A stretch of DNA of 64,000 nt. It comes from Pectobacterium sp. CFBP8739. Its GTDB lineage: Bacteria; Pseudomonadota; Gammaproteobacteria; Enterobacterales; Enterobacteriaceae. The position numbers and the translations under genes are program-made. The notes beneath the pieces were generated by a model. It was not told where the DNA came from. It did no database searches and saw only the letters and a program-made list of their open reading frames with translations. The DNA lies in assembly GCF_013449375.1 (NCBI RefSeq), contig NZ_JACDRR010000011.1, positions 1-64,000 on the forward strand. Direction: 5' to 3'. Below, in pieces: positions 34,849 through 44,606 of the stretch. Within the stretch, counting starts at the first letter, position 1. Each line of letters begins with the position of its first letter.

Positions 34849-35189
34849 CCTTGTTCCGCCATTTCTTTTATACGCTCTTGTACTTTGAGATCTAACGCCA
34901 TGCGTTCTTCTAATGGCATTGCCTCATATTGCTCCTTGGATATTCCCATGGATGCAAGTACGGAGAAAAATAATCTTTCTTCATGAGACATGGAGACCCA
35001 GTCCATAAATTCCTGCGCTGCTTTTGAACGCTGAGGCTCAACTTTAGCGCTGGGTTCGTGTCTGGAGATCTGTCCGCTATCCTTTGCTTTCGCAAGTGTC
35101 ATTTTGAAAGTATCTTCATCTGGCGCAATAGCGTGCTTACTGGACTGGGCAAATAAAAGATTAGCCCCCTGAATATCCGATGCGATCAT
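34833..35189 (-). CDS. Hypothetical protein
   Basis: 118 residues, mostly helical and charged, with no signal peptide or membrane segment. The C-terminal half (MDWVSMSHEERLFFSVLAS, then LDLKVQERIKEMAEQ) looks like a compact helical domain. No family recognised. AAGGAGAG precedes the ATG, which supports expression. Its 3' end overlaps the aberrant tail of the second integrase by 16 bp, so the junction of the old island lies here. Confidence 0.65.
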   Translation of the reverse strand: MIASDIQGANLLFAQSSKHAIAPDEDTFKMTLAKAKDSGQISRHEPSAKVEPQRSKAAQEFMDWVSMSHEERLFFSVLASMGISKEQYEAMPLEERMALDLKVQERIKEMAEQGQQLA

Positions 35190-35361
35190 AGGAACTCTCC
35201 TTAGTTAGACAGGATAGATACTCACATAGTCTGAAGGGATGTTATCGGGAAAATACCACGTGGATATATGTTTAATTCACATGATGAGTTGTGGTGGGGG
35301 CAACTACATGGTGCTGGAAGCACGGTTGAGAGAGTAAAGGGCAAATAGAGGTGGTGTAAAG

Positions 35362-35400
35362 CGATATTTGTCGTCGTTAAGAAACGACGCACAAATATCG
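35362..35400. repeat. Long hairpin downstream of the KTSC gene
   Basis: CGATATTTGT-CGTCGTT (35362-35378) pairs with AACGACG-C-ACAAATATCG (35383-35400): 17 pairs with one bulged C and a four-base loop. It lies just beyond the stop of the KTSC gene and could be its terminator or an RNA-stabilising structure. There is no strong T-run in either direction. Confidence 0.6.
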
Positions 35401-35420
35401 ACGCGGCGATGGCTAAATTT

Positions 35421-35639
35421 TTATCTGATTTTTCGGCATAAAAATTTATCTTTTATCACGCCATCAAAGAAACGACCTTTAGAGACGACAGCGTCAGAAA
35501 TAAATTTTTTATAGATAGATTCAGGTACGCCAACATATTGATAGATCTCTTTATTATGAAATTCTATCTCAAGGTTATGCGTCTTTGGATCGTACCCAAT
35601 GGAATAAATTCGTGACGATGAAACCTGCTGTCGCTGCAA
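35421..35639 (-). CDS. KTSC domain protein
   Basis: 72 residues matching the small KTSC domain: SSSRIYSIGYDPKTHNLEIEF, then YQYVGVPESIYKKF and a final SKGRFFDGVIKDKF. KTSC domains are found alone or fused to lysyl-tRNA synthetase and phage proteins; their function is uncertain. Translation starts at a TTG preceded by GGGGAGG at good spacing; no ATG is in frame nearby. Confidence 0.75.
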   Translation of the reverse strand: MQRQQVSSSRIYSIGYDPKTHNLEIEFHNKEIYQYVGVPESIYKKFISDAVVSKGRFFDGVIKDKFLCRKIR

Positions 35640-35836
35640 TGCTCGTTCCTCCCCTGCGTAAATAAGATCAAACTATCAAAGATTCACGGCATGATGCATT
35701 GTCGACGATCATGCTTATTTATTGAATATGTATCAAATTTCTGGCGTGTTGGTTAGTAAAATCGATGGTTTATCGTTTTTATGCTGTGAATTTGTTCAAT
35801 GGCGGGGGAGTCCACCTGTTTGATTAGCGGGAGGAT

Positions 35837-35900
35837 GCAAACCTGCGATGAAGAATAGCGGGCTATTCTTTTTCGACTGTGGACAGACGCGCAGGTTTGC
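35837..35900. repeat. Nested inverted repeats after the diguanylate cyclase gene
   Basis: Outer arms GCAAACCTGCG (35837-35847) and CGCAGGTTTGC (35890-35900) are perfect over 11 bp. Inside them sits a second perfect repeat, AAGAATAGC (35851-35859) with GCTATTCTT (35862-35870), followed by TTT. It lies just after the stop of the minus-strand cyclase gene. The inner hairpin with its T-run looks like a plus-strand terminator, while the outer one could act in both directions. Confidence 0.6.
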
Positions 35901-35914
35901 AACAAGGTAAAGAG

Positions 35915-37330
35915 TTATTCTTCCAGCGCGTATTCGATCCTGTTTCTGCCGTTGGCCTTGGCCTGATAGAGCGCATCGTCTGCCGCCTTTATCAGACATT
36001 CATAATCTGGATGACCACCATACACGGCGATGCCTGCGCTGATGGTCATTGTAACGCTTTCACCGTTTTGGAGATAAATCGGGTGATCCTGAATTTTTTT
36101 TCTCAGCCGCTCGATGATGGTGTAGGCGGCAACTTTGGGCGTTTCAATCAATACGATCATAAATTCTTCCCCGCCGTAACGGAAAACATAGTCGCTGTTC
36201 CGCGTGCTTTCATAGAGCACTTCTGCAATCCTTTTCAGGATGTTATCGCCAGCCGTATGGCCATATGTGTCATTGACGGTTTTAAAATGGTCAATATCAA
36301 TCATGGCAATGCTGAGCGGAGTACTTGAGTGCATTGCCAGCGATATTTCATGCCGAAGAATGGTTGGCAGGAAGCGACGGTTTAGCAGAAGGGTCAAGGT
36401 ATCCTTACCGCTTTCCAGTTTTTGGACTTCGTTAAATAGCGATCCCAGCAGCATATTTATTTTATAAATCTTGCTTCTGACAGCTTTAAGTAGCGGAGCG
36501 TAATCCTGCTGGGTCAGTAGTGCCGTCGTGCTATAGCCACGAATATACTCATCCGTTTCCGTCATGATCGAGGCGATAGTGTGTATCCCCTGAATGTTAC
36601 TGAAACTGGATTTCCCCTTGTGGTTAAACCACAGCCCGAACTCTGAATCACTCAGGTCCTGGATACTGGAAAGAGGTGTGCCCGTAGCAACGCTGAAAAT
36701 GAAGGCATTTTCCCAGTTTAGTAGCGATGCGTTCTGACGCTCTCTCTCCATACTGGCATTCTCCAGAATGGAAAATAGCCGATAGGATTCTTCATTTTTG
36801 GCCGCGAGATCGTGCGATTGAGAATAGGTTTTACTCATGATCTCTATGGCGATATCCATAGAGATAGAGGCAAAACGCATGGCATCAAAACACAGTGCTT
36901 TATCTTCGGTGACCTGTGCGATGTCTTCATAAAGGTGCCATTTTAGACGTCGGGCTCCGCGCTCAACCAGATCGACAGGAATACCAATGCGCGCATGAAT
37001 CTGGCCAATTTTCTTTTGATGATTAATCAGGTCAGTTAGATGTTCCCCGGTATTCGTTAGAATATCTGCTATCCATTTGCTCATCGATCCATGGAGGCGA
37101 TCGTGGACTTGCTGGCTGGAAAGAAAAAGGGAGGCTTCCTGATCTTTGAGCATGTAAGAGTAGAACTCGTCAGCAAAGTCGGACGTTTTTTGATCGGAGA
37201 GGGTTCGCAGTAGATTAAAAGATTTCTGTGAGGTTGTGGCTATCAATTGCATCCATTCTGATGTTATGACTTGATTGTAGTCCAACTCACCATAATCTCT
37301 CTGTTCATTAACGTTCAATAGTTCGTTCAA
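35915..37330 (-). CDS. Globin-coupled oxygen-sensing diguanylate cyclase
   Basis: 471 residues. A globin-coupled sensor domain lies at about 20-175 (proximal-His motif IGQIHARIGIP), followed by a middle linker domain (about 175-300) and a C-terminal GGDEF domain (about 305-468). The active site is GGEEF and the RxxD I-site (RNSD) lies five residues before it, so it should make c-di-GMP and be product-inhibited. It resembles PccGCS of Pectobacterium and DosC of E. coli, where oxygen binding to haem changes activity. The apparent start is TTG 37330, with GAGAGA upstream. Its nearness to the motility cluster fits a role in the motile/sessile switch; that link is inferred. Confidence 0.9.
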   Translation of the reverse strand: MNELLNVNEQRDYGELDYNQVITSEWMQLIATTSQKSFNLLRTLSDQKTSDFADEFYSYMLKDQEASLFLSSQQVHDRLHGSMSKWIADILTNTGEHLTDLINHQKKIGQIHARIGIPVDLVERGARRLKWHLYEDIAQVTEDKALCFDAMRFASISMDIAIEIMSKTYSQSHDLAAKNEESYRLFSILENASMERERQNASLLNWENAFIFSVATGTPLSSIQDLSDSEFGLWFNHKGKSSFSNIQGIHTIASIMTETDEYIRGYSTTALLTQQDYAPLLKAVRSKIYKINMLLGSLFNEVQKLESGKDTLTLLLNRRFLPTILRHEISLAMHSSTPLSIAMIDIDHFKTVNDTYGHTAGDNILKRIAEVLYESTRNSDYVFRYGGEEFMIVLIETPKVAAYTIIERLRKKIQDHPIYLQNGESVTMTISAGIAVYGGHPDYECLIKAADDALYQAKANGRNRIEYALEE

Positions 37331-37540
37331 CTTTTAATCTCTCTTGCGAATATGTCGGATGTACTAGGATAGAAACAATCAATTTTTTGCCTGAATAATC
37401 GACATTTAATGACAGAGAGGGTCAATATGGCGTTGTTAAAAACAAATGAAATTAATGATTTTATACTGGTACTATTACTACTGTAGTTGTAAATGATAAT
37501 GCTGTTTTTTTGATGTTAGAAGCTATTTTGAGATAACTTT

Positions 37541-37729
37541 ATGAAAGTTAATGATCTGGTTACAGTTAAAACCGATGGGAAAACGCGCCGGGAAGGGACG
37601 ATTCTGGCTGTGGAAACGTTTCAGGAAGGGATAATGTACTTAGTTGCATTAAAAGATTACCCTGCCGGTATCTGGTTTTTCAATGAGACTGACAGTAAAG
37701 ATGGTACGTTTGTTGAGCCAAAACGTTGA
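37541..37729 (+). CDS. dsrB: DsrB family protein
   Basis: 62 residues, the same length as E. coli DsrB and closely similar by recollection ([32 protein letters not shown]). DsrB is a small stationary-phase protein whose E. coli gene lies next to dsrA and rcsA near flagellar genes; function unknown. I see no dsrA-like RNA or rcsA gene here. Confidence 0.85.
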   Translation: MKVNDLVTVKTDGKTRREGTILAVETFQEGIMYLVALKDYPAGIWFFNETDSKDGTFVEPKR

Positions 37730-37807
37730 CGCAAAAGAGTAATGGGAAGTGTCGATGACGAGCATTGTCCGTATGAACAATGCTCGTAGTGAATTGGCTA
37801 TCCAGTA

Positions 37808-39529
37808 TTAAAACGTTTCCCAGTTGCCGTTTTCCGTATTGGCTTTACGGGGGAGGGCTAGTGAGGTGCGATCCTTTGCAGCTTGAGCGTTCGGCTGAGC
37901 AGGTGTTGAAGGTGTGCCTGATAAATGACCAGATAGCTTAAATGTTGCAACGGCGCGGGTCAGCAGGGCAGCTTGCTCTTCCAGCGATGCAGCTGCTGCA
38001 CTGGCTTCCTGAACAAGTGCAGCATTCTGCTGTGTTACGCTATCCATTTCAGATATTGCTTGGCCGACTTGAGTGATTCCTCGGCTTTGTTCGTCAGACG
38101 CAGAGGCAATCTCACCCATGATGTCAGTGACGTTAGTCACGGCATCGACGATCTCTTTCATGGTTTGACCTGCGTTATCAACCAGAACAGAGCCACTATT
38201 GACCAGGTTGACGGATTCGGAAATCAGCGTTTCTATCTCTTTTGCGGCTTGTGCACTACGCTGGGCAAGACTACGAACCTCGCTGGCGACGACGGCAAAA
38301 CCACGTCCCTGTTCTCCCGCTCTGGCTGCTTCAACCGCCGCATTTAGCGCAAGGATGTTTGTCTGGAATGCAATACTGTTAATAACATTGGTAATTTCAG
38401 AGATTTTCTTTGAACTCCCCGAAATACTGTTCATCGTGTTGACGACGTTTGCAACGATCTCGCCACCCTGTTTGGCTTTTCCAGAAGCATTCGCTGCGAG
38501 CTGGCTTGCGTGATGCGCGTTTTCTGAGTTTTGCTTCACGGTTGCCGTCAATTGCTCCATGCTTGCCGCGGTCTGTTCAAGCGCTGCGGCTTGCTGTTCG
38601 GTTCGCGAGGAAAGGTCTGTGTTACCGGATGAAATCTCCGTCGAACCTTGATAAATAGAATCTGCACTTTCCCGGACGGTAGCGACGGTGGTAACCAGAG
38701 AAGACTGCATTTGCTGAACATTGCTGGCTAGCGTACCGATTTCATTCCTGCCATAACGCTCTGACATTTGAGTCAAATCGCCTTGTGCAATTCGCTGAAT
38801 TCGTGTCACCAACTGATTCATTGGCTTGATGAGAATACCTCTGAGAAAGAAGAACGTCAGAAGCGTTAAAACCGTCGCCAGAGTAAAGCTGCCCCCCATC
38901 AATGAATACCCGAGTAGCGCATTTTTACGCGCAGTTTCGTTTAATTCTTTCGCTCTTTGCGTACGGTAAGCGACAGCTTCTAACAAATATTTGTTATAGG
39001 CCAAATCCAAAACCCGAGTTTCTTCAGATTCGAGAGTAATGACCTCTTCAAACAGCCCCTGTTTTGCAGCAGTAAGCATCAACATAAGGCCTTGATTGAC
39101 ATAAGCATCATAGGATTTGCGCAGATCGCCGTCCAATGCCATATCCTGCGGTGTTTTAACCGGACGCTCTTCATAGACCATGAAGGCTTTTTTTGACTGT
39201 TCCAGCCGCTGTTCAGCTTGCTTCAGGTTGTCATTGAAGACCTGAGAATCACCAATACGCGCAGCTGCAGCGGCCTGAATTAGCAACAGACGCGCAGTAC
39301 GAAGATGGTTGGAACTGTTTGAGATCCCCATGCGGGTATCGATTTCTTGTGTAACGTCGTCTAATGACTGATTGCTGCTTTGTAGAAAATAGCTGGATGT
39401 GCCGATAGATGCTGCAAATAACAGCATGATACCACCCAGAATAATGACGAATAAGGGAACTAGCCGTAAATTGCTCAGCATGCCAGCCTCGACGTGCTGC
39501 TCAGACCTTGAAGTCATTTTCATATCCAT
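37808..39529 (-). CDS. Methyl-accepting chemotaxis protein
   Basis: 573-residue transmembrane chemoreceptor. TM1 lies at about 25-45; a periplasmic four-helix (TarH/4HB-type) sensor domain follows; TM2 is at about 205-230. Then come HAMP (about 230-282) and the cytoplasmic signalling domain with the conserved hairpin tip ([20 protein letters not shown]). The C-terminus ends in NWETF, the CheR/CheB docking pentapeptide of high-abundance receptors. The ligand is unknown; the Tsr/Tar ligand-binding arginines are not evident. A sigma-28-like promoter lies upstream at 39643-39668. Confidence 0.92.
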   Translation of the reverse strand: MDMKMTSRSEQHVEAGMLSNLRLVPLFVIILGGIMLLFAASIGTSSYFLQSSNQSLDDVTQEIDTRMGISNSSNHLRTARLLLIQAAAAARIGDSQVFNDNLKQAEQRLEQSKKAFMVYEERPVKTPQDMALDGDLRKSYDAYVNQGLMLMLTAAKQGLFEEVITLESEETRVLDLAYNKYLLEAVAYRTQRAKELNETARKNALLGYSLMGGSFTLATVLTLLTFFFLRGILIKPMNQLVTRIQRIAQGDLTQMSERYGRNEIGTLASNVQQMQSSLVTTVATVRESADSIYQGSTEISSGNTDLSSRTEQQAAALEQTAASMEQLTATVKQNSENAHHASQLAANASGKAKQGGEIVANVVNTMNSISGSSKKISEITNVINSIAFQTNILALNAAVEAARAGEQGRGFAVVASEVRSLAQRSAQAAKEIETLISESVNLVNSGSVLVDNAGQTMKEIVDAVTNVTDIMGEIASASDEQSRGITQVGQAISEMDSVTQQNAALVQEASAAAASLEEQAALLTRAVATFKLSGHLSGTPSTPAQPNAQAAKDRTSLALPRKANTENGNWETF

Positions 39530-39642
39530 TCACTCATTCTCAGGAATTTATGATTTACCATGCCACTAGTGGTGACATTGGCGTTTAGGTTTTAGTGTCT
39601 ACATTAATGACAATCCATTAGCTAAACAACCAATGTAAAAGG

Positions 39643-39668
39643 TAATCGGCATATATTGAGAAACCTTA
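39643..39668 (-). promoter_or_regulatory. Sigma-28 promoter of the minus-strand MCP gene
   Basis: On the minus strand the sequence reads TAAGGTTT, 10 bp, GCCGATTA. Each element matches the enterobacterial sigma-28 consensus (TAAAGTTT, 11 bp, GCCGATAA) at 7 of 8 positions. The spacer is one base short. It lies about 115 bp before the MCP start. Confidence 0.6.
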
Positions 39669-39809
39669 ATCAAATTCGGTGCGATCCCGATCACGTTTTT
39701 AACTCTTTAAAAAGAAAAGAGAAATGTGTGATGCGAAATCATACAGAATGATAATGAAAAATAAAGAGTCTGGTTTCCTAACTTTATTTGTCTGGGGTTC
39801 AACGCTATT

Positions 39810-40772
39810 ATGTCGAATCTATCTTCGGGGGAATTTTTCTTGGAAAAGCACACGTATTTTTTTTCTGATAAAAAAGTTGTTTTTTTTATCGCTACACTAT
39901 GCTGTTTGCTCTGGGGAAGTGCTTATCCGGCAATTAAAAATGGTTATGAACTGTTTCACATTGCAGATAATGATATTCCTGGAAAACTCGTTTTCGCAGG
40001 TTATCGGTTCGCGTTCGCTGGGCTGTTGCTGCTAGCGCTTGCCGCGCTAAGCGGTCGGTCTATCGGGCGCTTCCAGCGTGGGCAGTTAGTGCAGCTAAGC
40101 ATCCTAGGAATATTCCAGACATCACTGCAGTACGTTTTTTTCTATATCGGTCTGGCTTATACCACGGGTGTTAAAGGTTCGATCATGAATGCAACCAGTA
40201 CTTTTTTCAGTGTGCTGCTTGCTCATTATTTATACCAAAATGATAAATTAAATATCAACAAGCTAACTGGCTGTATATTAGGCTTTGTTGGTGTGATGGT
40301 CGTTAATATCAATAGTAATGAAATGAGCATCGGTTTTACGCTGCTAGGTGATGGATTCGTTGTGATTGCGGCCTTTATTTTGTCAGCATCAACTATATAT
40401 GGTAAGCGAATATCACAAACGATGGATCCAACGGTGATGACCGGCTATCAGTTGGCTATTGGTGGGAGTATTTTAACGATATCGGGATACTGTACAGGCG
40501 GGACACTCATCATACCAGATTTGAAAGCGGTACTGATGCTGGGTTATCTTATTCTGCTCTCGTCAGTCGCTTTTTCATTATGGAGCCAACTGCTGAAATA
40601 CAATCGAGTCGGTATGGTTGCACCATTTAATTTCCTCATTCCGGTATCTGGTACGCTGCTGTCAGCGCTGTTCCTTAATGAAAGTATCCTGGAGTGGAAA
40701 TATTTCTTTGCACTTGTCCTGGTGTGTTCAGGTATTTGGCTGGTTAACCGGGTTGTGAAAAGCGATCGGTAA
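39810..40772 (+). CDS. EamA/DMT-family transporter
   Basis: 320 residues with about ten hydrophobic segments in two EamA repeats, as in drug/metabolite exporters: CLLWGSAYPAIKNGYEL in the first, and the typical GWxLVNR-like C-terminus (SGIWLVNRVVKS). The substrate cannot be predicted. A TTG at 39840, preceded by GGGGGAA, is an alternative start that would shorten the N-terminus by ten residues. It is divergent from the MCP gene and shares its upstream region. Confidence 0.85.
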   Translation: MSNLSSGEFFLEKHTYFFSDKKVVFFIATLCCLLWGSAYPAIKNGYELFHIADNDIPGKLVFAGYRFAFAGLLLLALAALSGRSIGRFQRGQLVQLSILGIFQTSLQYVFFYIGLAYTTGVKGSIMNATSTFFSVLLAHYLYQNDKLNINKLTGCILGFVGVMVVNINSNEMSIGFTLLGDGFVVIAAFILSASTIYGKRISQTMDPTVMTGYQLAIGGSILTISGYCTGGTLIIPDLKAVLMLGYLILLSSVAFSLWSQLLKYNRVGMVAPFNFLIPVSGTLLSALFLNESILEWKYFFALVLVCSGIWLVNRVVKSDR

Positions 40773-41575
40773 AATGCTTCGGTCACACAACCCACATAGC
40801 GCACTGAAGACACGGCCTGTAGCGTGAAGTTTTAGAGCCGAATAATTTCATGCTATAGCTCCTGCAATCAATCCTGATAATTCACTAATTTCTTTAATAT
40901 CAATGTAATATGTTTTTCCTTACATTTTCCTGTCATAGCTATATGCGTTACAGCAATGCTCTGGCAGAAGAGAGATAAATTCGGCTTCAGAACATGCGCT
41001 TAAGAGTTTTTTGGGTAAAAAGTGTAAGTTTTTCGTGAAAGGTATAAACTTACATAAAAGCATGCGTTTTAGATGCAATGGACTTTTTGTATATCTATCA
41101 CTTACATAGCAAGCAAATTGTTTCTTTTTTATTATTTTCAAGGATCTTTTTTGTAACGTTTCGTGCGCATTTTTGGCGTAAAAATAGGCATAAAAGTGCT
41201 CTGACCAGATAGGGTTTGGCTCATAACACTTTCATTTGTGTGATCTGTATCACATAATGACCAAAATTCTTCTTTGGTCGCGTTGTATGTGCTACGGATT
41301 AGGCGGTACAGTTGCGCTGTTTTAGGATTAATCCTATGCTTTGATTGGAGCGGATCTCCTGGATGGGGCTAAAAAGCAACGGATGAACGGATTCACAGCG
41401 TGATGCGTAAAGTAGGCAAGTAACGATTGCCCGAATAAGAAATGATGAAAGTAGTAACTCGCAGTATCTGGCACCGATAGTTTTTTATGCCATCAATGGA
41501 GAGTGATTTTCGAACTGGGCGATATGGTCTATCACCTAACTTATGTTTTAAACATAGCCTGTCGGGATGGGAAAT
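40773..41575. other. flhDC upstream regulatory region and long leader
   Basis: About 800 bp without a supported gene, as usual before flhD, which integrates many signals. It holds an inverted repeat, TGTAAGTTT (41023-41031) with AAACTTACA (41046-41054), the CRP site at 41239-41254, and a long leader. Near the start codon is a small palindrome, TATGTTT-T-AAACATA (41542-41556), which could affect ribosome access. A minus-strand open frame at 40920-41141 has no support. Confidence 0.6.
41239..41254. promoter_or_regulatory. CRP-cAMP binding site upstream of flhDC
   Basis: TGTGA-TCTGTA-TCACA is an exact match to the CRP core TGTGA-N6-TCACA, about 320 bp before flhD. In E. coli and relatives CRP-cAMP activates flhDC under poor carbon supply, so the site should make motility respond to catabolite repression. 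The match is direct; the regulation is inferred. Confidence 0.85.
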
Positions 41576-41926
41576 ATGGGTACCTCTGAATTACTCAAAC
41601 ACATTTATGACATTAATCTGTCTTATTTGTTACTGGCGCAACGCTTAATTAATGATGAAAAAGCTTCTGCGATGTTTCGTCTTGGAATCAATGACGAGAT
41701 GGCCGATGCCTTGATGCAACTGACTTTACCGCAGATGGTGAAATTGGCAGAAACTAACCAGCTGATATGCCATTTCCGTTTTAACGATCACAATACAATC
41801 AAAGTGTTGACTCAGGAATCGCGTGTGGATGATTTACAGCAAATTCATACAGGGATTCTGTTGTCGAGCCACTTATTACAACAGTCTTCTTCGAAAGAAG
41901 AAAACCTGCCTAAGAAAAGGGCATAA
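41576..41926 (+). CDS. flhD: Flagellar master regulator subunit FlhD
   Basis: 116 residues and nearly identical in pattern to E. coli FlhD ([34 protein letters not shown]). FlhD forms FlhD4C2 with FlhC and activates class 2 flagellar promoters. The ATG at 41576 is chosen because GGGA lies eight bases upstream and it matches the family start; an ATG at 41567 lacks a site. The dimer Cys typical of some FlhD is absent. It is followed 3 bp later by flhC. Confidence 0.97.
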   Translation: MGTSELLKHIYDINLSYLLLAQRLINDEKASAMFRLGINDEMADALMQLTLPQMVKLAETNQLICHFRFNDHNTIKVLTQESRVDDLQQIHTGILLSSHLLQQSSSKEENLPKKRA

Positions 41927-41929
41927 GTA

Positions 41930-42508
41930 ATGGCGGAGAAAAGTATTGTTCAGGAAGCGAAAGATATCCAATTGGCAATGGAACTCATTTCGCTTGGCGC
42001 TCGTTTACAGATGTTAGAAAGTGAAACTCAGTTAAGTCGCGGACGTTTGATTAAACTGTATAAAGAATTGAGAGGAAGTCCGCCGCCTAAGGGAATGTTA
42101 CCTTTTTCAACGGATTGGTTTATGACCTGGGAACAGAATATTCATTCATCAATGTTCTACAACGCATACAGCTTTTTAATCAAGAATGGACAGTGTAGTG
42201 GTGTTGAAGCGGTTATTAAATCTTACCGGCTCTATCTCGAACAGTGTGCGCCGCAGAGCGATTCTCCACTGTTGGCATTGACGCGAGCTTGGACACTAGT
42301 CCGGTTTGTTGACAGCGGTATGCTGCAACTGTCGTCATGCAATTGCTGCAAAGGGATGTTCATAACTCATGCTCATCAACCTAAAAACAGTTTTGTTTGT
42401 AGTTTGTGTCAACCCCCTTCCAGAGCGGTAAAAAAGCGTAAACTTTCGCAAAATCTTGCCGATATAATACCTCAACTGCTGGATGAACAGGTAAAACACG
42501 CAGTCTGA
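41930..42508 (+). CDS. flhC: Flagellar master regulator subunit FlhC
   Basis: 192 residues, the family length. FlhC provides most of the DNA contacts of FlhD4C2 and binds zinc through four cysteines, visible here as CNCC near residue 139 and CSLC near residue 159. It follows flhD by 3 bp. The last ~70 bp of the gene also hold the sigma-28 promoter for motA (42439-42465). Confidence 0.97.
   Translation: MAEKSIVQEAKDIQLAMELISLGARLQMLESETQLSRGRLIKLYKELRGSPPPKGMLPFSTDWFMTWEQNIHSSMFYNAYSFLIKNGQCSGVEAVIKSYRLYLEQCAPQSDSPLLALTRAWTLVRFVDSGMLQLSSCNCCKGMFITHAHQPKNSFVCSLCQPPSRAVKKRKLSQNLADIIPQLLDEQVKHAV
42439..42465 (+). promoter_or_regulatory. Sigma-28 promoter for motAB-cheAW, inside flhC
   Basis: TAAACTTT (42439-42446), 11 bp, GCCGATAT (42458-42465): 7 of 8 matches in each element of the sigma-28 consensus, with exact spacing. 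As in E. coli, the class 3 mot-che promoter lies near the flhC end. The start site would be near 42472, giving a leader of about 170 bases before motA. Confidence 0.85.
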
Positions 42509-42525
42509 GTCTGTAGCGATTTGTG

Positions 42526-42562
42526 AATCTATCACTGTTGGTTGTGAATACGGTGATAGATT
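42526..42562. other. Hairpin between flhC and motA
   Basis: AATCTATCAC (42526-42535) pairs perfectly with GTGATAGATT (42553-42562) around a 17-base loop, followed by TCTCCTT. It could end flhDC transcripts. It also lies inside the leader from the sigma-28 promoter at 42439, so it cannot be a full block to mot-che transcription. Confidence 0.55.
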
Positions 42563-42642
42563 TCTCCTTCAAGAGCGTCCTAGCTACGGCTCCACAGTTT
42601 TATCTCACTTTCCGCCCACCTTTTTTATTATAAGGATTCCTT

Positions 42643-43530
42643 GTGCTGGTTATATTGGGTTATATCGTAATTGTGGCCTCGATACTCGGCGGTTATCTCA
42701 TGGTCGGTGGGGCCTTGGGTGCGCTTTACCAACCTTCGGAGCTATTGATTATCGGCGGTGCGGCGGTAGGTGCTTTCATCGTTGGTAACAATGGAAAGGC
42801 GATAAAAGCAACACTACGAGCGTTACCGCTTTTGGTCAAAAGCTCCAAGTATAATAAAGCACTGTATATGGATCTGATGGCCTTACTCTTTCGTGTGATG
42901 GCCAAATCTCGTCAGCAAGGCATGCTTTCCCTGGAGTTTGATATTGATAACCCTCGCGAGAGTGAAATTTTCTCGAGCTATCCGAATATTCTTGCTGACA
43001 ACACCGTTGTTGAGTTTATTACCGATTATTTGCGTTTGATGGTCAGCGGCAACATGAATGCGTTTGAGATTGAAACGCTGATGGATGAAGAGATCGAAAC
43101 GATTGAACATGAAAGTGAAGTTCCCGCATCCAGCTTGACGATGATGGGTGACGGTCTTCCTGCATTTGGTATCGTCGCTGCCGTTATGGGGGTTGTTCAC
43201 TCACTCGCCTATGTTGACCGTCCTGCAGCTGAGTTGGGGATGATGATCGCTCACGCTATGGTGGGTACCTTCCTAGGGATTTTACTTGCTTACGGTTTTG
43301 TCTCCCCATTAGCCGCGTTGCTGCGTCAAAAAAATGCAGAAAAAATCAAAGTGTTGCAGTGCATTAAAGTCACTTTACTGTCTAGCCTTAATGGCTACGC
43401 TCCGCAAATTGCCGTTGAATTTGGTCGTAAAACGCTGTACTCAACGGAGCGTCCTTCCTTTACCGAGCTGGAAGAACATATTCGTCGTGTGAAATCGCCG
43501 ACTCAGCAAGCGTCGGACAGTAACGCATGA
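42643..43530 (+). CDS. motA: Flagellar stator protein MotA
   Basis: 295 residues, equal to E. coli MotA, with four membrane segments and the cytoplasmic charged residues that contact FliG (the [11 protein letters not shown] region). MotA5MotB2 conducts protons to drive rotation. It starts with GTG, as in E. coli, after AAGGA. Its stop overlaps the motB ATG (ATGA). Confidence 0.97.
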   Translation: MLVILGYIVIVASILGGYLMVGGALGALYQPSELLIIGGAAVGAFIVGNNGKAIKATLRALPLLVKSSKYNKALYMDLMALLFRVMAKSRQQGMLSLEFDIDNPRESEIFSSYPNILADNTVVEFITDYLRLMVSGNMNAFEIETLMDEEIETIEHESEVPASSLTMMGDGLPAFGIVAAVMGVVHSLAYVDRPAAELGMMIAHAMVGTFLGILLAYGFVSPLAALLRQKNAEKIKVLQCIKVTLLSSLNGYAPQIAVEFGRKTLYSTERPSFTELEEHIRRVKSPTQQASDSNA

Positions 43531-44579
43531 AGCATCAACATCCCATTATTCGCAAAAAGCGTAAGTCTGGACATGGAGGCCACCATGGTGGCTCCTGGAA
43601 GATCGCCTACGCTGATTTCATGACAGCAATGATGGCATTGTTTCTTGTAATGTGGCTTATCGCAATTTCTACGCCAATGCAGTTAGCCCAAATCGCAGAG
43701 TATTTCCGCACTCCGTTAAAGGTCGCGTTAACTTCAGGTTCTAAATCAAGCGACAGTTCCAGCCCGATTCCCGGTGGAGGAAACGATCCAACCCAGCAAG
43801 ATGGTGAAGTGAAAAAGGTCATCAAAACAGACAACGTGGAAAAAAAGCTGGATGAGGTTCGACTTAATAGACTGCGTGAACGTTTGGATCAGTTAATTGA
43901 GGCCGATCCTCGACTACGCGCACTGCGCCCACATCTGTTAATTGAGATGATCGATGAAGGGTTACGTATCCAGATCATCGATAGTCAAAATCGCCCCATG
44001 TTTAAAACAGGGAGCGCACAGGTTGAGCCTTACATGCGAGATATCCTGCGTGCGATAGCGCCTATTTTGAACGATTTCCCCAATAAACTGAGTATTTCAG
44101 GCCATACTGATGATGTTCAGTATACGACAGGGGAACGTGGCTATAGTAACTGGGAACTGTCTGCAGATCGTGCCAACGCATCACGCCGAGAGCTTATTTT
44201 TGGTGGTTTGTCTGATGGAAAAGTTTTGCGCGTTGTGGGTATGGCTGCGACAATGAATCTTAAACAGGCGACAAGTGGAAATGATGCGATTAACCGACGC
44301 ATCAGTTTGTTGGTATTGAGCAAACAAGCTCAAAAGGATATTGAAGAAGAAAATGCAGAAAGCTCTGCCGTAAATATAGACAAGGCGGAAAATTTACAAA
44401 ATATGGGGTTGGATAAGCCTAAACCTACCACTCCGGCTGCCGAAAATAGTGATAATAATACGAGTGGAAGTGGTAGAGCATCACCACAACCAACTAATGG
44501 AGTTCCTGCTCCAGAGCGTCAACAGCCAACCACAGCGTTGCCTGCTGCGCCCGATAGTCAGGCGACGCCTTCTCAATAA
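43527..44579 (+). CDS. motB: Flagellar stator protein MotB
   Basis: 350 residues. One membrane segment (about 28-50) contains the proton-carrying Asp of [18 protein letters not shown]. An OmpA-like peptidoglycan-binding domain (about 150-270, [12 protein letters not shown]) follows. It is some 40 residues longer than E. coli MotB because of a Pro/Thr/Gln-rich tail (about 290-350). Translation is coupled to motA. Confidence 0.96.
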   Translation: MKHQHPIIRKKRKSGHGGHHGGSWKIAYADFMTAMMALFLVMWLIAISTPMQLAQIAEYFRTPLKVALTSGSKSSDSSSPIPGGGNDPTQQDGEVKKVIKTDNVEKKLDEVRLNRLRERLDQLIEADPRLRALRPHLLIEMIDEGLRIQIIDSQNRPMFKTGSAQVEPYMRDILRAIAPILNDFPNKLSISGHTDDVQYTTGERGYSNWELSADRANASRRELIFGGLSDGKVLRVVGMAATMNLKQATSGNDAINRRISLLVLSKQAQKDIEEENAESSAVNIDKAENLQNMGLDKPKPTTPAAENSDNNTSGSGRASPQPTNGVPAPERQQPTTALPAAPDSQATPSQ

Positions 44580-44606
44580 GCCGCGATTCACAGCAGAGGT
44601 GACCAC

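Noticed and set aside
39724-40035. Overlapping open frame before the EamA gene, possible frameshift
   Set aside because: The EamA frame is complete from 39810 with both repeats; the other frame shares only out-of-frame sequence.
40920-41141. 73-residue minus-strand open frame in the flhDC upstream region
   Set aside because: It is rich in Lys/Cys/Ser from AT-rich sequence and falls inside a known type of long regulatory region; no start signal.
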